64,000 nt of DNA from Paenibacillus polysaccharolyticus. GTDB lineage: Bacteria; Bacillota; Bacilli; Paenibacillales; Paenibacillaceae. A program made the position numbers and the translations under genes. Within the stretch, counting starts at the first letter, position 1; every line of letters starts with the position of its first letter. The DNA lies in NCBI RefSeq assembly GCF_900102085.1, contig NZ_FMVM01000002.1, positions 431,616 to 495,615 on the forward strand. The letters are read 5' to 3'. Below the pieces are notes generated by a model. It ran no database searches. It saw only the letters and a program-made list of their open reading frames with translations, and had not been told where the DNA came from. This document shows, piece by piece, positions 7,575 to 16,567 of the stretch.

Positions 7575-10016
7575 ATGGTAAAAGTACAAGATCGTCGGCA
7601 TTTAGTCTTGATTGGTAACGGGATGGCTGGGATCAACACGGTGGAACAGATCTTAAAACTGGCGCCCAGCACCTACAGGATTACCGTATTTGGGAGTGAA
7701 CCTTATCCCAACTACAATCGTATTCAGTTATCGTATGTGCTAGAGAAGAGTAAAGCAGTAGAAGACATTATTTTGAATGACAGGAACTGGTATTTAGAGA
7801 ATGGAATAGAGCTATATACCGGAACGACTGTAACACATATTGATACGGAACAAAAAATTGTGAAGGCAGACAATGGTATGGAGGTTCCATATGACAAGCT
7901 CATTGTTGCAACCGGTTCCAATCCGTTTATGCTTCCGGTACCAGGAGCAGATAAAGAGGGGATTGTAGGTTTCAGAGATATCGCAGATTGCCAAAACATG
8001 CTGCATGCAGCAGATCAGTACAAGAAAGCTGCTGTTATTGGTGGGGGCCTGCTGGGATTGGAGGCTGCCAAGGGGCTACTCAAACTGGGGATGGATGTGA
8101 CAGTGGTCCATCTATTCGAGGAGATAATGGAACGTCAGCTCGATCATACCGCCTCACTAATGCTTCAGGCAGAGCTGGAAAGCCAAGGATTGAAATTTGC
8201 TACCGGCAAACAGACTGAGGAGTTTCTCGGAGATGATCGGGTCAGCGGGATTCGTTTTACCGACGGAACGACGCTGGATGCAGAATTCGTAGTCATGGCG
8301 GTGGGAATTCGACCAAACACTGCATTAGCCAAGAAAAGCCGCATTGAGGTTAATAGCGGGATTCTTGTGGATGATTATATGCGTACTTCAGCACCGGATG
8401 TTTATGCAGTAGGGGAGTGTAACGAGCATCGGGGCATTACATATGGGCTGGTAGCTCCACTATTTGAACAGGGAGCTGTTCTTGCAAAGCATCTGTGCGG
8501 AGTGGATACGAAGCCATATGAAGGATCTGTGGTATCTACTCAACTAAAAATATCTGGTGTAGACGTGTTCTCCGCTGGTGAGTTTATGGATGCAGAAGGA
8601 CTGTCTATAGTGCGGATGCATGATGAGTGGTTACGTATTTACAAAAAAGTGCTCCTGCGCGGCGGACGGATCGTCGGCGGTGTTCTGATTGGTGACGGAA
8701 AGGAATCTTCCAGACTGCAGCAGTGGATTCGAACAGGCACGGTAATGACAGAAGCCATTCATAATGCGATTATGGGACAAGCCTCGGTCGAAACCGGAAA
8801 TACAGCCGCAGAGCTGGCGGATGAGGAAATCGTATGTGGTTGTAATGGTGTGACGAAAAAACACATTGTGGATGCCATTAACGAAAAAGGATTAACCACG
8901 TTAGAAGAGATCAAGGTGGCGACAAGTGCATCGCGTTCTTGTGGAGGTTGCCGACCGGTTGTAGAGCAGATTCTTCAATATGTGCTCGGAGACAAGTATG
9001 ATTCAGCGGCGGCGAAACAGGAAGCAATCTGTTCCTGTACCACACTGAGCAGAGATGAAGTCGTGACGGCGATTAAAGAAAAGGGGCTGATCACATCTAA
9101 AGAAGTAAGATATGCGCTGGAATGGGATAACCCGGAGGGCTGCTCTAAATGTCGTCCTGCGCTGAACTACTATCTGGGTATGATCTGGCCAACTGAGCAT
9201 GTGGACGAGAAGGATTCACGTTTTGTGAATGAAAGGATGCATGCGAACATTCAAAAGGATGGAACATTTGGCGTTGTGCCGCGAATGTACGGCGGGGTAA
9301 CCACTCCGGACGATCTCAGACTTATTGCTGATATTGCGGTGAAATACAACGTCAAGCTGGTTAAAGTAACCGGTGGTCAGCGGCTGGATCTGCTTGGGGT
9401 CAAAAAAGAGGACCTACCAAAGATCTGGAAGGACCTTGGCATGCCGTCCGGTTATGCATATGCGAAGGCGCTTCGCACGGTCAAGACATGCGTGGGATCA
9501 CAGTTCTGCCGTTTTGGTACGAAAGATTCGATGGGGATGGGAATACTGCTTGAGAAGAAGTTCGAGCGGTTAGATATGCCGGCCAAGTTCAAGCTTGCCG
9601 TTAACGGCTGTCCGCGTAACTGCGCGGAGTCAACAACCAAGGATATTGGGATCGTCGGTAATGAGGGAGCTTGGGAAATTTACGTTGGCGGTAATGGTGG
9701 AATTAAAGCCCGACTTGCTGAACTGCTGTGTAAGGTGCGAACAGATGAGGAACTTCTGGAGATTGTCGCCGCGTTCATGCAGCATTACCGGGAGACAGGC
9801 AAATATCTGGAGCGGACCTCGGAATGGATTGAAAGGATGGGATTGGAATCCGTCACGGAAGCTGTAGTCAATGATCCGGATAACCGCCGGGTTTTGGCTG
9901 AGCGAATGGAGGTCGCTCTGACGCAGGTGAAGGAACCTTGGAGTGAAATCCTGAATAATTCGAATTTAAGAGAAAGGATGTTTGAAGAGATTAGTGTCTC
10001 TACGAAACAGGACTAG
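7575..10016 (+). CDS. nirB: Nitrite reductase [NAD(P)H] large subunit
   Basis: 813 aa, ATG at 7575 after TAGGAGG. It reduces nitrite to ammonium in the cytoplasm with NAD(P)H via FAD, [2Fe-2S], [4Fe-4S] and siroheme. Domains in order: FAD/NAD-binding pyridine nucleotide-disulphide oxidoreductase (GNGMAG near residue 14, GGGLLGLE near 155); two BFD-like [2Fe-2S] domains (CGC…CGGC at ~418-456 and CSC…CSKC at ~485-525); a nitrite/sulfite reductase ferredoxin-like half domain; and the siroheme/[4Fe-4S] site TCVGSQFC (~637) with NGCPRNC (~676). The length is normal for NirB. It is followed 17 nt later by nirD. No nitrate reductase, nitrite transporter or siroheme synthase gene is nearby, so those must lie elsewhere. 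Confidence 0.95.
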   Translation: MVKVQDRRHLVLIGNGMAGINTVEQILKLAPSTYRITVFGSEPYPNYNRIQLSYVLEKSKAVEDIILNDRNWYLENGIELYTGTTVTHIDTEQKIVKADNGMEVPYDKLIVATGSNPFMLPVPGADKEGIVGFRDIADCQNMLHAADQYKKAAVIGGGLLGLEAAKGLLKLGMDVTVVHLFEEIMERQLDHTASLMLQAELESQGLKFATGKQTEEFLGDDRVSGIRFTDGTTLDAEFVVMAVGIRPNTALAKKSRIEVNSGILVDDYMRTSAPDVYAVGECNEHRGITYGLVAPLFEQGAVLAKHLCGVDTKPYEGSVVSTQLKISGVDVFSAGEFMDAEGLSIVRMHDEWLRIYKKVLLRGGRIVGGVLIGDGKESSRLQQWIRTGTVMTEAIHNAIMGQASVETGNTAAELADEEIVCGCNGVTKKHIVDAINEKGLTTLEEIKVATSASRSCGGCRPVVEQILQYVLGDKYDSAAAKQEAICSCTTLSRDEVVTAIKEKGLITSKEVRYALEWDNPEGCSKCRPALNYYLGMIWPTEHVDEKDSRFVNERMHANIQKDGTFGVVPRMYGGVTTPDDLRLIADIAVKYNVKLVKVTGGQRLDLLGVKKEDLPKIWKDLGMPSGYAYAKALRTVKTCVGSQFCRFGTKDSMGMGILLEKKFERLDMPAKFKLAVNGCPRNCAESTTKDIGIVGNEGAWEIYVGGNGGIKARLAELLCKVRTDEELLEIVAAFMQHYRETGKYLERTSEWIERMGLESVTEAVVNDPDNRRVLAERMEVALTQVKEPWSEILNNSNLRERMFEEISVSTKQD

Positions 10017-10033
10017 AAACAGGAAGGGGCTGC

Positions 10034-10402
10034 ATGATGGAACCGATAATGAATAAAAATGAATACACGTATTATCTTGTTGGCAATGTAGATGATTTCA
10101 CAGAGAGACTGGGACGAGTAGTGCGCTTAGGTAATGAAGAGATTGCGATATTTAAGACAACGGATGGACATATCTATGCTCTTGAGAATAAAAGCCCTGG
10201 TCCGCGCGGAGGCACGATTGCAGAAGGAATTATATCCGGGGACGTCCTGTTCGACCCAATCTGTGACTGGAAGATTTCGTTGACGGATGGTCAGGTGCTT
10301 GATCCTGATACGGGACAGGTTCGGACTTATCCGGTTCAGGTTCACGTAGAAGAGGTACGAGTTGGATTACTGAAGAATGGGAGAGAGATTTCCCATGAGT
10401 AA
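10034..10402 (+). CDS. nirD: Nitrite reductase small subunit, Rieske-like fold without cluster ligands
   Basis: 122 aa, first of two adjacent ATGs at 10034 (AGGAAGGGG upstream), 17 nt behind nirB. It has the Rieske-like beta fold of NirD: GNVDDFTERLGRVV start, then the region where true Rieske proteins carry CxH…CxxH. Here that reads NKSPGPRGG…CDWKISL, so the ligand set is absent, as in E. coli NirD. It is probably structural, supporting NirB. Confidence 0.9.
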   Translation: MMEPIMNKNEYTYYLVGNVDDFTERLGRVVRLGNEEIAIFKTTDGHIYALENKSPGPRGGTIAEGIISGDVLFDPICDWKISLTDGQVLDPDTGQVRTYPVQVHVEEVRVGLLKNGREISHE

Positions 10403-10564
10403 AGACCTTCAGAACAAGAACGAATGGGTGCTTTAATTGTGGAGATTGCGAATTATTATGAAAGTCAGCGAAGTGGAGTAAGACAGATTAAAAGCTGAGA
10501 ACACAATATCTAGATTAAAAGGTTCGAATAGATGGGCTGTAAAACATCACTCATATCATGTCGA

Positions 10565-10640
10565 GGGACAAGAACATGATCCCATTAAAGTCGCTATTTT
10601 TAGCGGCTTTTTTTATTTTATCAGTACTAACAAGTTCTTG
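10565..10640 (+). repeat. Hairpin repeat element, second full copy
   Basis: GGGACAAGAAC at 10565-10575 is followed by a nine-base-pair stem AAAGTCGCT (10587-10595)/AGCGGCTTT (10602-10610) and T7. Outer arms are CAAGAAC (10569-10575) and GTTCTTG (10634-10640). It has the same design as 3411-3482 and could terminate nirBD. A third GGACAAGAACATCG follows at 10661. Confidence 0.7.
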
Positions 10641-10790
10641 GTCAGTCATGATTTGTCAGTGGACAAGAACATCGTTTCATTTAGGTTAGAGCGCCAGCTT
10701 TTTCAAAGAGTAGCGTCTCCCCATAAACTTTATGATTTTATAATCAATTGGTTATATAAAGCTTATTTCATATATATATTAATACGGCAC

Positions 10791-10804
10791 GGAAAGCGCT
10801 TACC
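10791..10804 (+). promoter_or_regulatory. cre-like catabolite repression site
   Basis: GGAAAGCGCTTACC matches the core of the CcpA consensus TGWAANCGNTNWCA (AAAGCGCTTACC, mismatching at the outer bases) and is nearly palindromic. It lies 73 nt before the binding-protein ATG, just after an AT-rich TATATATATT stretch. It would place the sugar importer under carbon catabolite control. Confidence 0.6.
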
Positions 10805-10876
10805 GCTTAAATTAACAGAACTAACTAGTCAGCCGACTTTTCAAATGCATAACAAAAGAGAGAGGATGACGAACAA

Positions 10877-12214
10877 ATGAAAAAACGCAGTGCTTTAATC
10901 TCCATCGTTACACTCCTTATTATGTCACTTGTTTTTACTGCATGTGGTAATTCTTCTGGTTCAAAAACGGAAACAAAGCAATTAGGCGCTAACGCCGGTG
11001 AGAATGCTACAGAATTATCATTTTGGACATTCGTAGATTTGCACGGCAAGCATTTGGATAAAATGCTGGGGTTATGGAACGAGCAGAACCCAGATAAACA
11101 GATTAAGTTGAATGTAACGGTTATGCCTTACGACGATATGCATAACAAGCTCTTACTGGCAGTTACAAGCGGAAAAGGTGCTCCTGATATCGCAGATATT
11201 GAGCTTGGTAAATTCCCTAAATTCTTGGAAGGTGACAACGTTCCCTTGGAATCTTTGAATGATGTATTTACACCATACAAAGACACTGTTGTTCCTTCAC
11301 GTGTCGAGATTTACTCCAAAGCCGATCAGGTTTATGGCTTTGATTATCACGTAGGTGCTACGCTTGCTTTCTACAACACTGAAATTCTCGAACAAGCAGG
11401 GGTTGACTACAAGACCATCAAAACATGGGAAGATTACAAACAAGCAGGCATCCAGGTGTACGAAAAGACTGGCAAGTACTTAGGTACTGCTGATACGTCA
11501 GCTTCGTTCCAAGCATCGCTGCTACTAGCTCAGCAAAATGCTGATTTTACAGATGAAAATGGTAATCCAAAAGTGAATTCGCCTGAAATGATTAAAGCGC
11601 TTGAAATGTTAGTCGATCTGCAGAAGAACAATGTTATTCATACGATCCCTGGCGGACAACCCGACACAGAAGAAGCAAAAGGCGAATATAACAAAGGCAA
11701 CTACGCAAGTGCATTAATGCCTGAGTGGTACATGTCCCGCTTTGTAAACGAAATGAAAGACCTTAAAGGTAAGTATGCAATAGCTCCATTACCTGTATTC
11801 GAAGAAGGTAACCCTCGTTCCGTTGGCTTAGGCGGTACTGGCACAGTTGTTACTAAAAATGGTAAAGACGTTCAGTTGGCAAAAGAATTTGTAGCCTTTG
11901 CTAAGCTTTCGAAAGAAGCTACTACTGAAATTTGGAATACACTTGGATTTGACCCAATCAACATGGAAGTATGGAAAGATGATGCAGTTACGAAAAACCC
12001 TGAAAATGAATACGTCCAATATTTTAAGACAAATGCATTTGATACTTTGAATGAAATCAAGGACGAAATTAGAGCGATAAAGTCCGTTAAAGCTTCACCA
12101 ACCATCGGCAATATATTCAATACGGTTACTTTGAATGCGATCTTTGAAGATGGCCAAGACGTGAAGGAAGCGTTGGATGAAGCACAAGCAGCAATTGAAC
12201 AAGAATTGAAATAA
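10877..12214 (+). CDS. Carbohydrate ABC transporter substrate-binding lipoprotein
   Basis: 445 aa, ATG at 10877 (GAGAGG upstream). The signal peptide is MKKRSALISIVTLLIMSLVF and the lipobox ends at Cys23 (FTAC). The mature protein is a family-1 extracellular solute-binding protein (TELSFWTFVDLHGKHLDKML; AVTSGKGAPDIADIELG; GGTGTVVTKNGK). It captures a sugar or oligosaccharide outside the membrane for the two permeases that follow. No ATPase gene is linked, so a shared MsmX-type ATPase is expected. The adjoining GH43 and GPH-symporter remnants hint at arabino- or xylo-oligosaccharides, but the ligand cannot be read from the sequence. Confidence 0.9.
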   Translation: MKKRSALISIVTLLIMSLVFTACGNSSGSKTETKQLGANAGENATELSFWTFVDLHGKHLDKMLGLWNEQNPDKQIKLNVTVMPYDDMHNKLLLAVTSGKGAPDIADIELGKFPKFLEGDNVPLESLNDVFTPYKDTVVPSRVEIYSKADQVYGFDYHVGATLAFYNTEILEQAGVDYKTIKTWEDYKQAGIQVYEKTGKYLGTADTSASFQASLLLAQQNADFTDENGNPKVNSPEMIKALEMLVDLQKNNVIHTIPGGQPDTEEAKGEYNKGNYASALMPEWYMSRFVNEMKDLKGKYAIAPLPVFEEGNPRSVGLGGTGTVVTKNGKDVQLAKEFVAFAKLSKEATTEIWNTLGFDPINMEVWKDDAVTKNPENEYVQYFKTNAFDTLNEIKDEIRAIKSVKASPTIGNIFNTVTLNAIFEDGQDVKEALDEAQAAIEQELK

Positions 12215-12236
12215 ATATAATAAGTAAATGATTCGA

Positions 12237-12274
12237 TTAAACCTGTTGGCAGGTATAGTGGTCGGCAGGTTTAA
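12237..12274 (+). promoter_or_regulatory. Intercistronic hairpin between binding protein and permease genes
   Basis: Nine-nt arms TTAAACCTG (12237-12245) and CAGGTTTAA (12266-12274) without a T tract. Such stems after binding-protein genes usually protect upstream mRNA and lower permease expression. Confidence 0.5.
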
Positions 12275-12298
12275 CCATAGTTAAGGGAGATTGAGAAT

Positions 12299-13195
12299 AT
12301 GATAAAGAAATTTGTATACTCTCAAAAAGTTGCACCTTATGTTTTTGTATTGCCATTTATACTCATATTTTTGATCTTCTGGTTATATCCGCTTGTAAAT
12401 TCATTCGTAATGAGTTTTCAAGATCGGATGTTGGGGCAGGATCCTAAGTGGATTGGTGAAGCAAATTATTCGAAATTGCTTACAGATAAAGTATTTTTGA
12501 TATCTATTAAAAATAGCGTTGTGTACATGTTAGGAACCTTAGTGCTGTTAATTCCCTTTCCCATGTTATTCGCCGTTATGATCAACAGTAAGTTAATGGT
12601 GGGAAGAGAGTTTTTTAAATCTTCGTTCTTTCTCCCTGCCTTGACATCTGTCGCAGTTGCGGGGACCATTTTCCGTCTTACATTCGGTGAAATGGAAGGT
12701 TCATTAATGAACAGTTTCCTGGGTCTATTTGGTGTAGAGCCTATTAAATTTTTGAAAGACGGAGCATGGAGTATGGCAGCACTGTTAATCCTCGCATGTT
12801 GGAGATGGACGGGCGTGAATATACTTTACTATCTATCCGGTTTGAAAAGCATTGACAATGAATATTATGAGGCTGCTTCAATTGACGGAGCATCTGCTTG
12901 GCAGAAGTTTAGAATGATCACAATGCCATTATTGAAGCCGACCACGGTATATGTTACCACAATTAGTGTTTATGCAGGTTTAGCCATGTTTACCGAGAGT
13001 CTGATGATGTTCAACGGTAACAAATCACCCCAAAATATTGGCTTAACCATTGTTGGATATCTGTATAGACAAGGGATTGAGCAGAATAAGCTGGGTTACG
13101 CAGCTGCGGTTGGTATCATTCTGTTAGTCATTGCTATGGTTATCAATTTAACACAGTTAAAATTTAGTGGAATGTTCAAAAAGGAGGAGGATTAA
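12299..13195 (+). CDS. Carbohydrate ABC permease, MalF-type
   Basis: 298 aa, ATG at 12299. Six predicted membrane helices. The cytoplasmic ATPase-docking EAA loop reads EYYEAASIDGASAWQKFRMI followed by TMPLLKP (about residues 195-222), which is diagnostic of CUT1 sugar permeases. The start KKFVYSQKVAPYVFVLPFIL is typical. It pairs with the next gene as the membrane channel, energised by an ATPase encoded elsewhere. Confidence 0.92.
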   Translation: MIKKFVYSQKVAPYVFVLPFILIFLIFWLYPLVNSFVMSFQDRMLGQDPKWIGEANYSKLLTDKVFLISIKNSVVYMLGTLVLLIPFPMLFAVMINSKLMVGREFFKSSFFLPALTSVAVAGTIFRLTFGEMEGSLMNSFLGLFGVEPIKFLKDGAWSMAALLILACWRWTGVNILYYLSGLKSIDNEYYEAASIDGASAWQKFRMITMPLLKPTTVYVTTISVYAGLAMFTESLMMFNGNKSPQNIGLTIVGYLYRQGIEQNKLGYAAAVGIILLVIAMVINLTQLKFSGMFKKEED

Positions 13196-13196
13196 A

Positions 13197-14045
13197 GTGG
13201 GCAGAAGTCAGACAAGGAGTGATTTCATCTCTAGAATAGTAATTATTTGTTTCTTTATTATACTATTCGTTATAATTATGATCCCATTCTACGCAGTGGC
13301 CCTATCTTCCTTTAAACCAGGTGAATCATTAGTTAGATATGGTCTTAACCTAAGTTTGGATTTTGAAATCATGAGTTTTGATAATTTTATTTTTCTGTTT
13401 ACTGGAGAACATGATTATTTTGTGTGGTTTTGGAATAGTATGATTCTAACAATTGTTCAAGTGGTTTTAACACTTTTTGTAAGCGCATTTGTTGGATATG
13501 GTTTTGCAGCATATCATTTTAAAGGTAAGAACTTCCTCTTTATATGTGTTTTGCTCATAATGATGGTGCCTTTCGAAATACTGCTGGTTCCTTTGTACAG
13601 CCTAATTAATGATTTGGGAATGGTGAATAGCTATTCGGCAATCATTCTTCCCGGTATAGCGAATGCCGCGACCATATTTTTTTTCAGGCAATATCTACGA
13701 AGCATACCCAAAGAGATTATTCAATCTGGGCGGGTTGATGGCGCAAACGAGTATGCGATTTATTTCAGACTAATTATGCCGATTATGAAGCCATCCTTTG
13801 CAGCAATGGCTATTTTGAATGGGATGAATAGCTGGAATAATCTGTTGTGGCCATTCATGGTGCTCGGAGATCAGAGTAAATATACACTTCCAATCGGTTT
13901 GAAAACGTTGTTAACTCCTTATGGCAATAACTATGACCTATTGATCGTGGGCTCCTTCTTCTCCATCATTCCAATTTTCATATTATTCATTGCTTTTCAG
14001 AAATATTTCATAGACGGTATGACTGCTGGCGCTGTTAAAGGGTAA
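13197..14045 (+). CDS. Carbohydrate ABC permease, MalG-type
   Basis: 282 aa from GTG at 13197, 1 nt after the preceding stop and directly behind AAGGAGGAGG; the frame is open farther upstream but that overlaps the first permease. Six membrane helices. The EAA loop reads EIIQSGRVDGANEYAIYFRL then IMPIMKP. It is the second half of the importer. No terminator is visible before decayed genes begin at ~14125. Confidence 0.92.
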   Translation: MGRSQTRSDFISRIVIICFFIILFVIIMIPFYAVALSSFKPGESLVRYGLNLSLDFEIMSFDNFIFLFTGEHDYFVWFWNSMILTIVQVVLTLFVSAFVGYGFAAYHFKGKNFLFICVLLIMMVPFEILLVPLYSLINDLGMVNSYSAIILPGIANAATIFFFRQYLRSIPKEIIQSGRVDGANEYAIYFRLIMPIMKPSFAAMAILNGMNSWNNLLWPFMVLGDQSKYTLPIGLKTLLTPYGNNYDLLIVGSFFSIIPIFILFIAFQKYFIDGMTAGAVKG

Positions 14046-14124
14046 TATATATTATGATGAAACAGGTGATAAGTTACATCAACTACTGTAGTGATCGCAC
14101 ACGACGGAAACGAACGAAAGCTTG

Positions 14125-14300
14125 TTCGACCATCGGATGTACGTGCTAGAGAATGAAAATGACAATCCACTCGAAGGTAGTTGGATGGAAAGGGGACAGG
14201 TTCATACCAGATGGGAGAGCTTCGCCCTCGATGACACTACCTTTGAGCATAATGGCAGCCGTTATTACGTATGGGCACGTGAAAGTCCCTTTTTTATGTT
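14125..14300 (+). pseudogene. GH43 arabinosidase fragment
   Basis: The frame reads HRMYVLENENDNPLEGSWME then RGQVHTRWESFALDDTTFEH and NGSRYYVWARESP. This is the central beta-propeller segment of GH43 arabinofuranosidases/endo-arabinanases (H-R-M-Y-V-L-E and D-x-T-x-F-E are typical). No start, no catalytic N-terminal blade and no C-terminal part remain. Confidence 0.75.
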
Positions 14301-14512
14301 ACTGAAAGTAGGTCTTACAAATGTATGCTAATGATTTCAAGGGAGAAATTGTAATAAATACAGAATCGCAGGTAGTTGAGTTTATTCGAAATCGTCCAGC
14401 ATTTAATGCCCCTTTTACGAGAATGTTCATGGCGCAGAAGTAGTTTTAGCAAGTACAATGGTTATTACTGTTAAACAAATGACTGATGCGTGCACAGAAT
14501 TTTTCAAGAATT

Positions 14513-14743
14513 AAAATCGGTACAGGACTGGCTGCCGCGATGATCGGCTGGATTCTTGCCATGGGCAACTACGACGGAGCGTTAGTAAAGTAGGCGGATT
14601 CAGCGATTACCAGCATTCTGATTCTGACGGTATATCTTCCTTTGGTGATATTCGTTCTTACGTATATCTGCTTGCGCAAGTACGATTTGGATGAGAAGTA
14701 TCCTCAAATAGTAAAAGAACTGGAAGAACGCTCGAATTCTTAG
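14513..14743 (+). pseudogene. GPH-family sugar:cation symporter, 3' fragment
   Basis: Reads KIGTGLAAAMIGWILAMGNY then DGALVK, an in-frame TAG where CAG (Gln) is expected, then ADSAITSILILTVYLPLVIF and a C-terminal KYDLDEKYPQIVKELEERSN. This is the last two membrane helices and tail of a glycoside-pentoside-hexuronide symporter (XynT/MelB/UidB type). Both the missing 5' part and the internal stop show it is dead. Confidence 0.75.
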
Positions 14744-14980
14744 GAAGAACAAGATTGCAGTTGAAAGCGGTAGCATATTTTCGAAGCAGGATGTTACTTT
14801 AAAGAGGCTGTCCCGAAAGCCTTTAAAACAAACATCGGTGAAGAGAATGAACACCGATACGTTCAAAAAGGATAACGAAGTGGATCATTCTGCTTTGTCC
14901 TGCTCAAACTAGAGAATTACATCCAAAGTGATTTGCTGATCTAGGAACTATTTTTCGGTTCGGTATGCGACATTTTTATA

Positions 14981-15895
14981 TCAGATCCGTTCTATTGAAG
15001 TTCGATTGGAAAAATATTCGATCAATGCCCGATAAAACACTTTGGAAGGCGTGTTCAATACATGTTTTTTGTGCCGGACGATGCCGTGAACGAAGGTGAC
15101 TTGTCGAGGCAGCGGGAGCGAGATGACGCTGCCTTCCGCAAGTTCCTGCGCCACAGAGATTTTCGGCACAAGAGCAACGCCAAGTCCGCAAGTCACGACC
15201 TGTCGTACAAGTTCGGTACTTGCAAATCCGGTCGAACGGATTCCGGGGGGTAGCCCCATTTCGCTTAACAGTTTGAGTCCTTCCGTATGATATACGCAGC
15301 GGGAACCGAAACCGATCATCTGAATCCCCGAAGTATTTTCCCATCCTTCGTTTTCGATCAAATGAGCCAGATTCTTGGAGGCGACAACGATCATTTCCTC
15401 TTCGATCAGCGGTTCAAAAATCAATTCTTCTTTTTTGGGGTCCATCGGTACGATTCCGAAATCGAGTACATGAGACTGAACCTGTTCAACAATGTCGGCT
15501 TGAAACCCCGTTTCTAGCAGCAGATGGATTTCTGTATATTCCGTAAAAAAAGAATGCATAAAATTGGACATTCGTGTCACCAAAAAAGATTCCAATGATC
15601 CCAAACGCAACGTGCCTCGGGGATGATCCAAATTTTCCAATGCTTCTTCGAGCGAATAACCCAACTGTACAAATTTTCGGGCATAACGTGCAAACTGTTC
15701 GCCCGCTTCAGTCGGTTTTACGCCACGGGGAAGTCGGTGAAAAAGTTTTTTATTACAGCTTTGCTCCAATAACTGGATCTGTGAAGTAACCGTCGATTGT
15801 ACATATCCCAGCTTTTCAGCGGCACGGCTGAAATTTCCTTCTTCCAATACTGCCAAAAAAGTGAGCAACGATCGTCCTTCCAAGGTCTCCAACAT
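14981..15895 (-). CDS. LysR-family transcriptional regulator
   Basis: 304 aa from ATG at 15895, which has AGGAGG 9 nt upstream; an in-frame start 10 codons earlier lacks one. N-terminal winged HTH (LLTFLAVLEEGNFSRAAEKL, GYVQSTVTSQI) and a C-terminal periplasmic-binding-like effector domain. It is divergent from the PfpI remnant and the alpha/beta hydrolase, so it is the likely activator of that pair; LysR regulators usually bind the shared intergenic region (15896-16021). Confidence 0.88.
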   Translation of the reverse strand: MLETLEGRSLLTFLAVLEEGNFSRAAEKLGYVQSTVTSQIQLLEQSCNKKLFHRLPRGVKPTEAGEQFARYARKFVQLGYSLEEALENLDHPRGTLRLGSLESFLVTRMSNFMHSFFTEYTEIHLLLETGFQADIVEQVQSHVLDFGIVPMDPKKEELIFEPLIEEEMIVVASKNLAHLIENEGWENTSGIQMIGFGSRCVYHTEGLKLLSEMGLPPGIRSTGFASTELVRQVVTCGLGVALVPKISVAQELAEGSVISLPLPRQVTFVHGIVRHKKHVLNTPSKVFYRALIEYFSNRTSIERI

Positions 15896-16021
15896 AACTT
15901 TTCCTCCTAGGTATCGAAAAAACAAATGGATTCTATCATATCTTTTCGTTTTTAAAATGGATAAACCGATGATAACATGAAGATGTTCTCAAGCCAACAA
16001 CATCTTCAAGGAGGAACCATC

Positions 16022-16548
16022 GTGATGAAGAAAAGCGGATTTCGATTAGGAATTTATGTGTTTAAAGATGCGGAAGTCATCGATTATACCGCACCTTACG
16101 GCGTGTTTTCGGTAGCGAGAAGACTTGATCCGTAATTGGACGTGTTTTTGGTAGTAGACTCGCCTCGTCCTGTATAAATTCAGGCCGGGTTGACAGTAAT
16201 TCCGAATTATTCATTTGTCGAAGAACCGGATTTAGATGCTTTTCTGATTCCTGGGGATTCGGAACACGCCATGAAAGGCATAACGGTCGCTTGTATCGCT
16301 ATATACGCTCTCTTTCAGAACAATGTTTACGGAAAAATGGGATTGCTTGACGGCATCGCCGCAACGAGCTACAAAGCTCCCGATCGTTTGGCTGAGCTTG
16401 CGCCGGCCTGCCGCATTAGTTGGAACTGGGATTTCATTTGCTCAGAAAAGTGGGTTATGACGAAGATTTCATTACGGAGGTAGCCCGAATCAAGGAGTAA
16501 TACCGCGCTTATGAAATCTACCGTGACGATATAGAGTGGAACGCTTAA
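16022..16548 (+). pseudogene. DJ-1/PfpI-family protein, broken by stops and a frameshift
   Basis: An intact ribosome site (AGGAGG, 16010-16015) and GTG-ATG start at 16022 lead into SGFRLGIYVFKDAEVIDYTA then PYGVFSVARRLDP. In-frame TAA codons follow at 16133-16135 and 16175-16177. Coding resumes as IQAGLTVIPNYSFVEEPDLD then AFLIPGDS, typical of the PfpI/isonitrile-hydratase fold. Near 16436 the frame shifts. The continuation GYDEDFITEVARIKE ends at a third TAA, with residual coding to AYEIYRDDIEWNA (16548). Four lesions make it non-functional unless decoding is unusual. Confidence 0.8.
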
Positions 16549-16567
16549 CTACAAGGGGGAGATTATA

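Larger units (their letters stand above)
10403..10876. other. Gene-free stretch between nirD and the sugar ABC operon
   Basis: No gene is supported: the ATG-initiated frame overlapping nirD (MSKDLQNKNEWVL) stops after 13 codons. The stretch holds two copies of the dispersed repeat (10565-10640 and 10655-10674) and a cre-like site (10791-10804) upstream of the binding-protein gene. Confidence 0.6.
14046..14980. other. Decayed carbohydrate-gene stretch
   Basis: There is no intact gene. It holds a GH43 fragment (14125-14300), a 38-codon frame of unknown origin (14322-14443, NDFKGEIVINTES…), a GPH symporter 3' fragment (14513-14743), then 14744-14980 with no recognisable coding. The sequence AAAGAGGCTGTCCCGAAAGC at 14800-14819 resembles end-proximal sequence of some IS elements, but no transposase is present. 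Confidence 0.6.

Noticed and set aside
10034..10402. NirD as a functional Rieske [2Fe-2S] protein
   Set aside because: The CxH and CxxH ligand pairs are absent.
10638..10880. 80-codon plus-strand frame before the binding-protein gene
   Set aside because: Runs through the promoter and cre-like site, lacks a ribosome site and has no recognisable sequence.
14600..14866. 88-codon minus-strand frame
   Set aside because: Antisense of the GPH symporter remnant, with no start signal.
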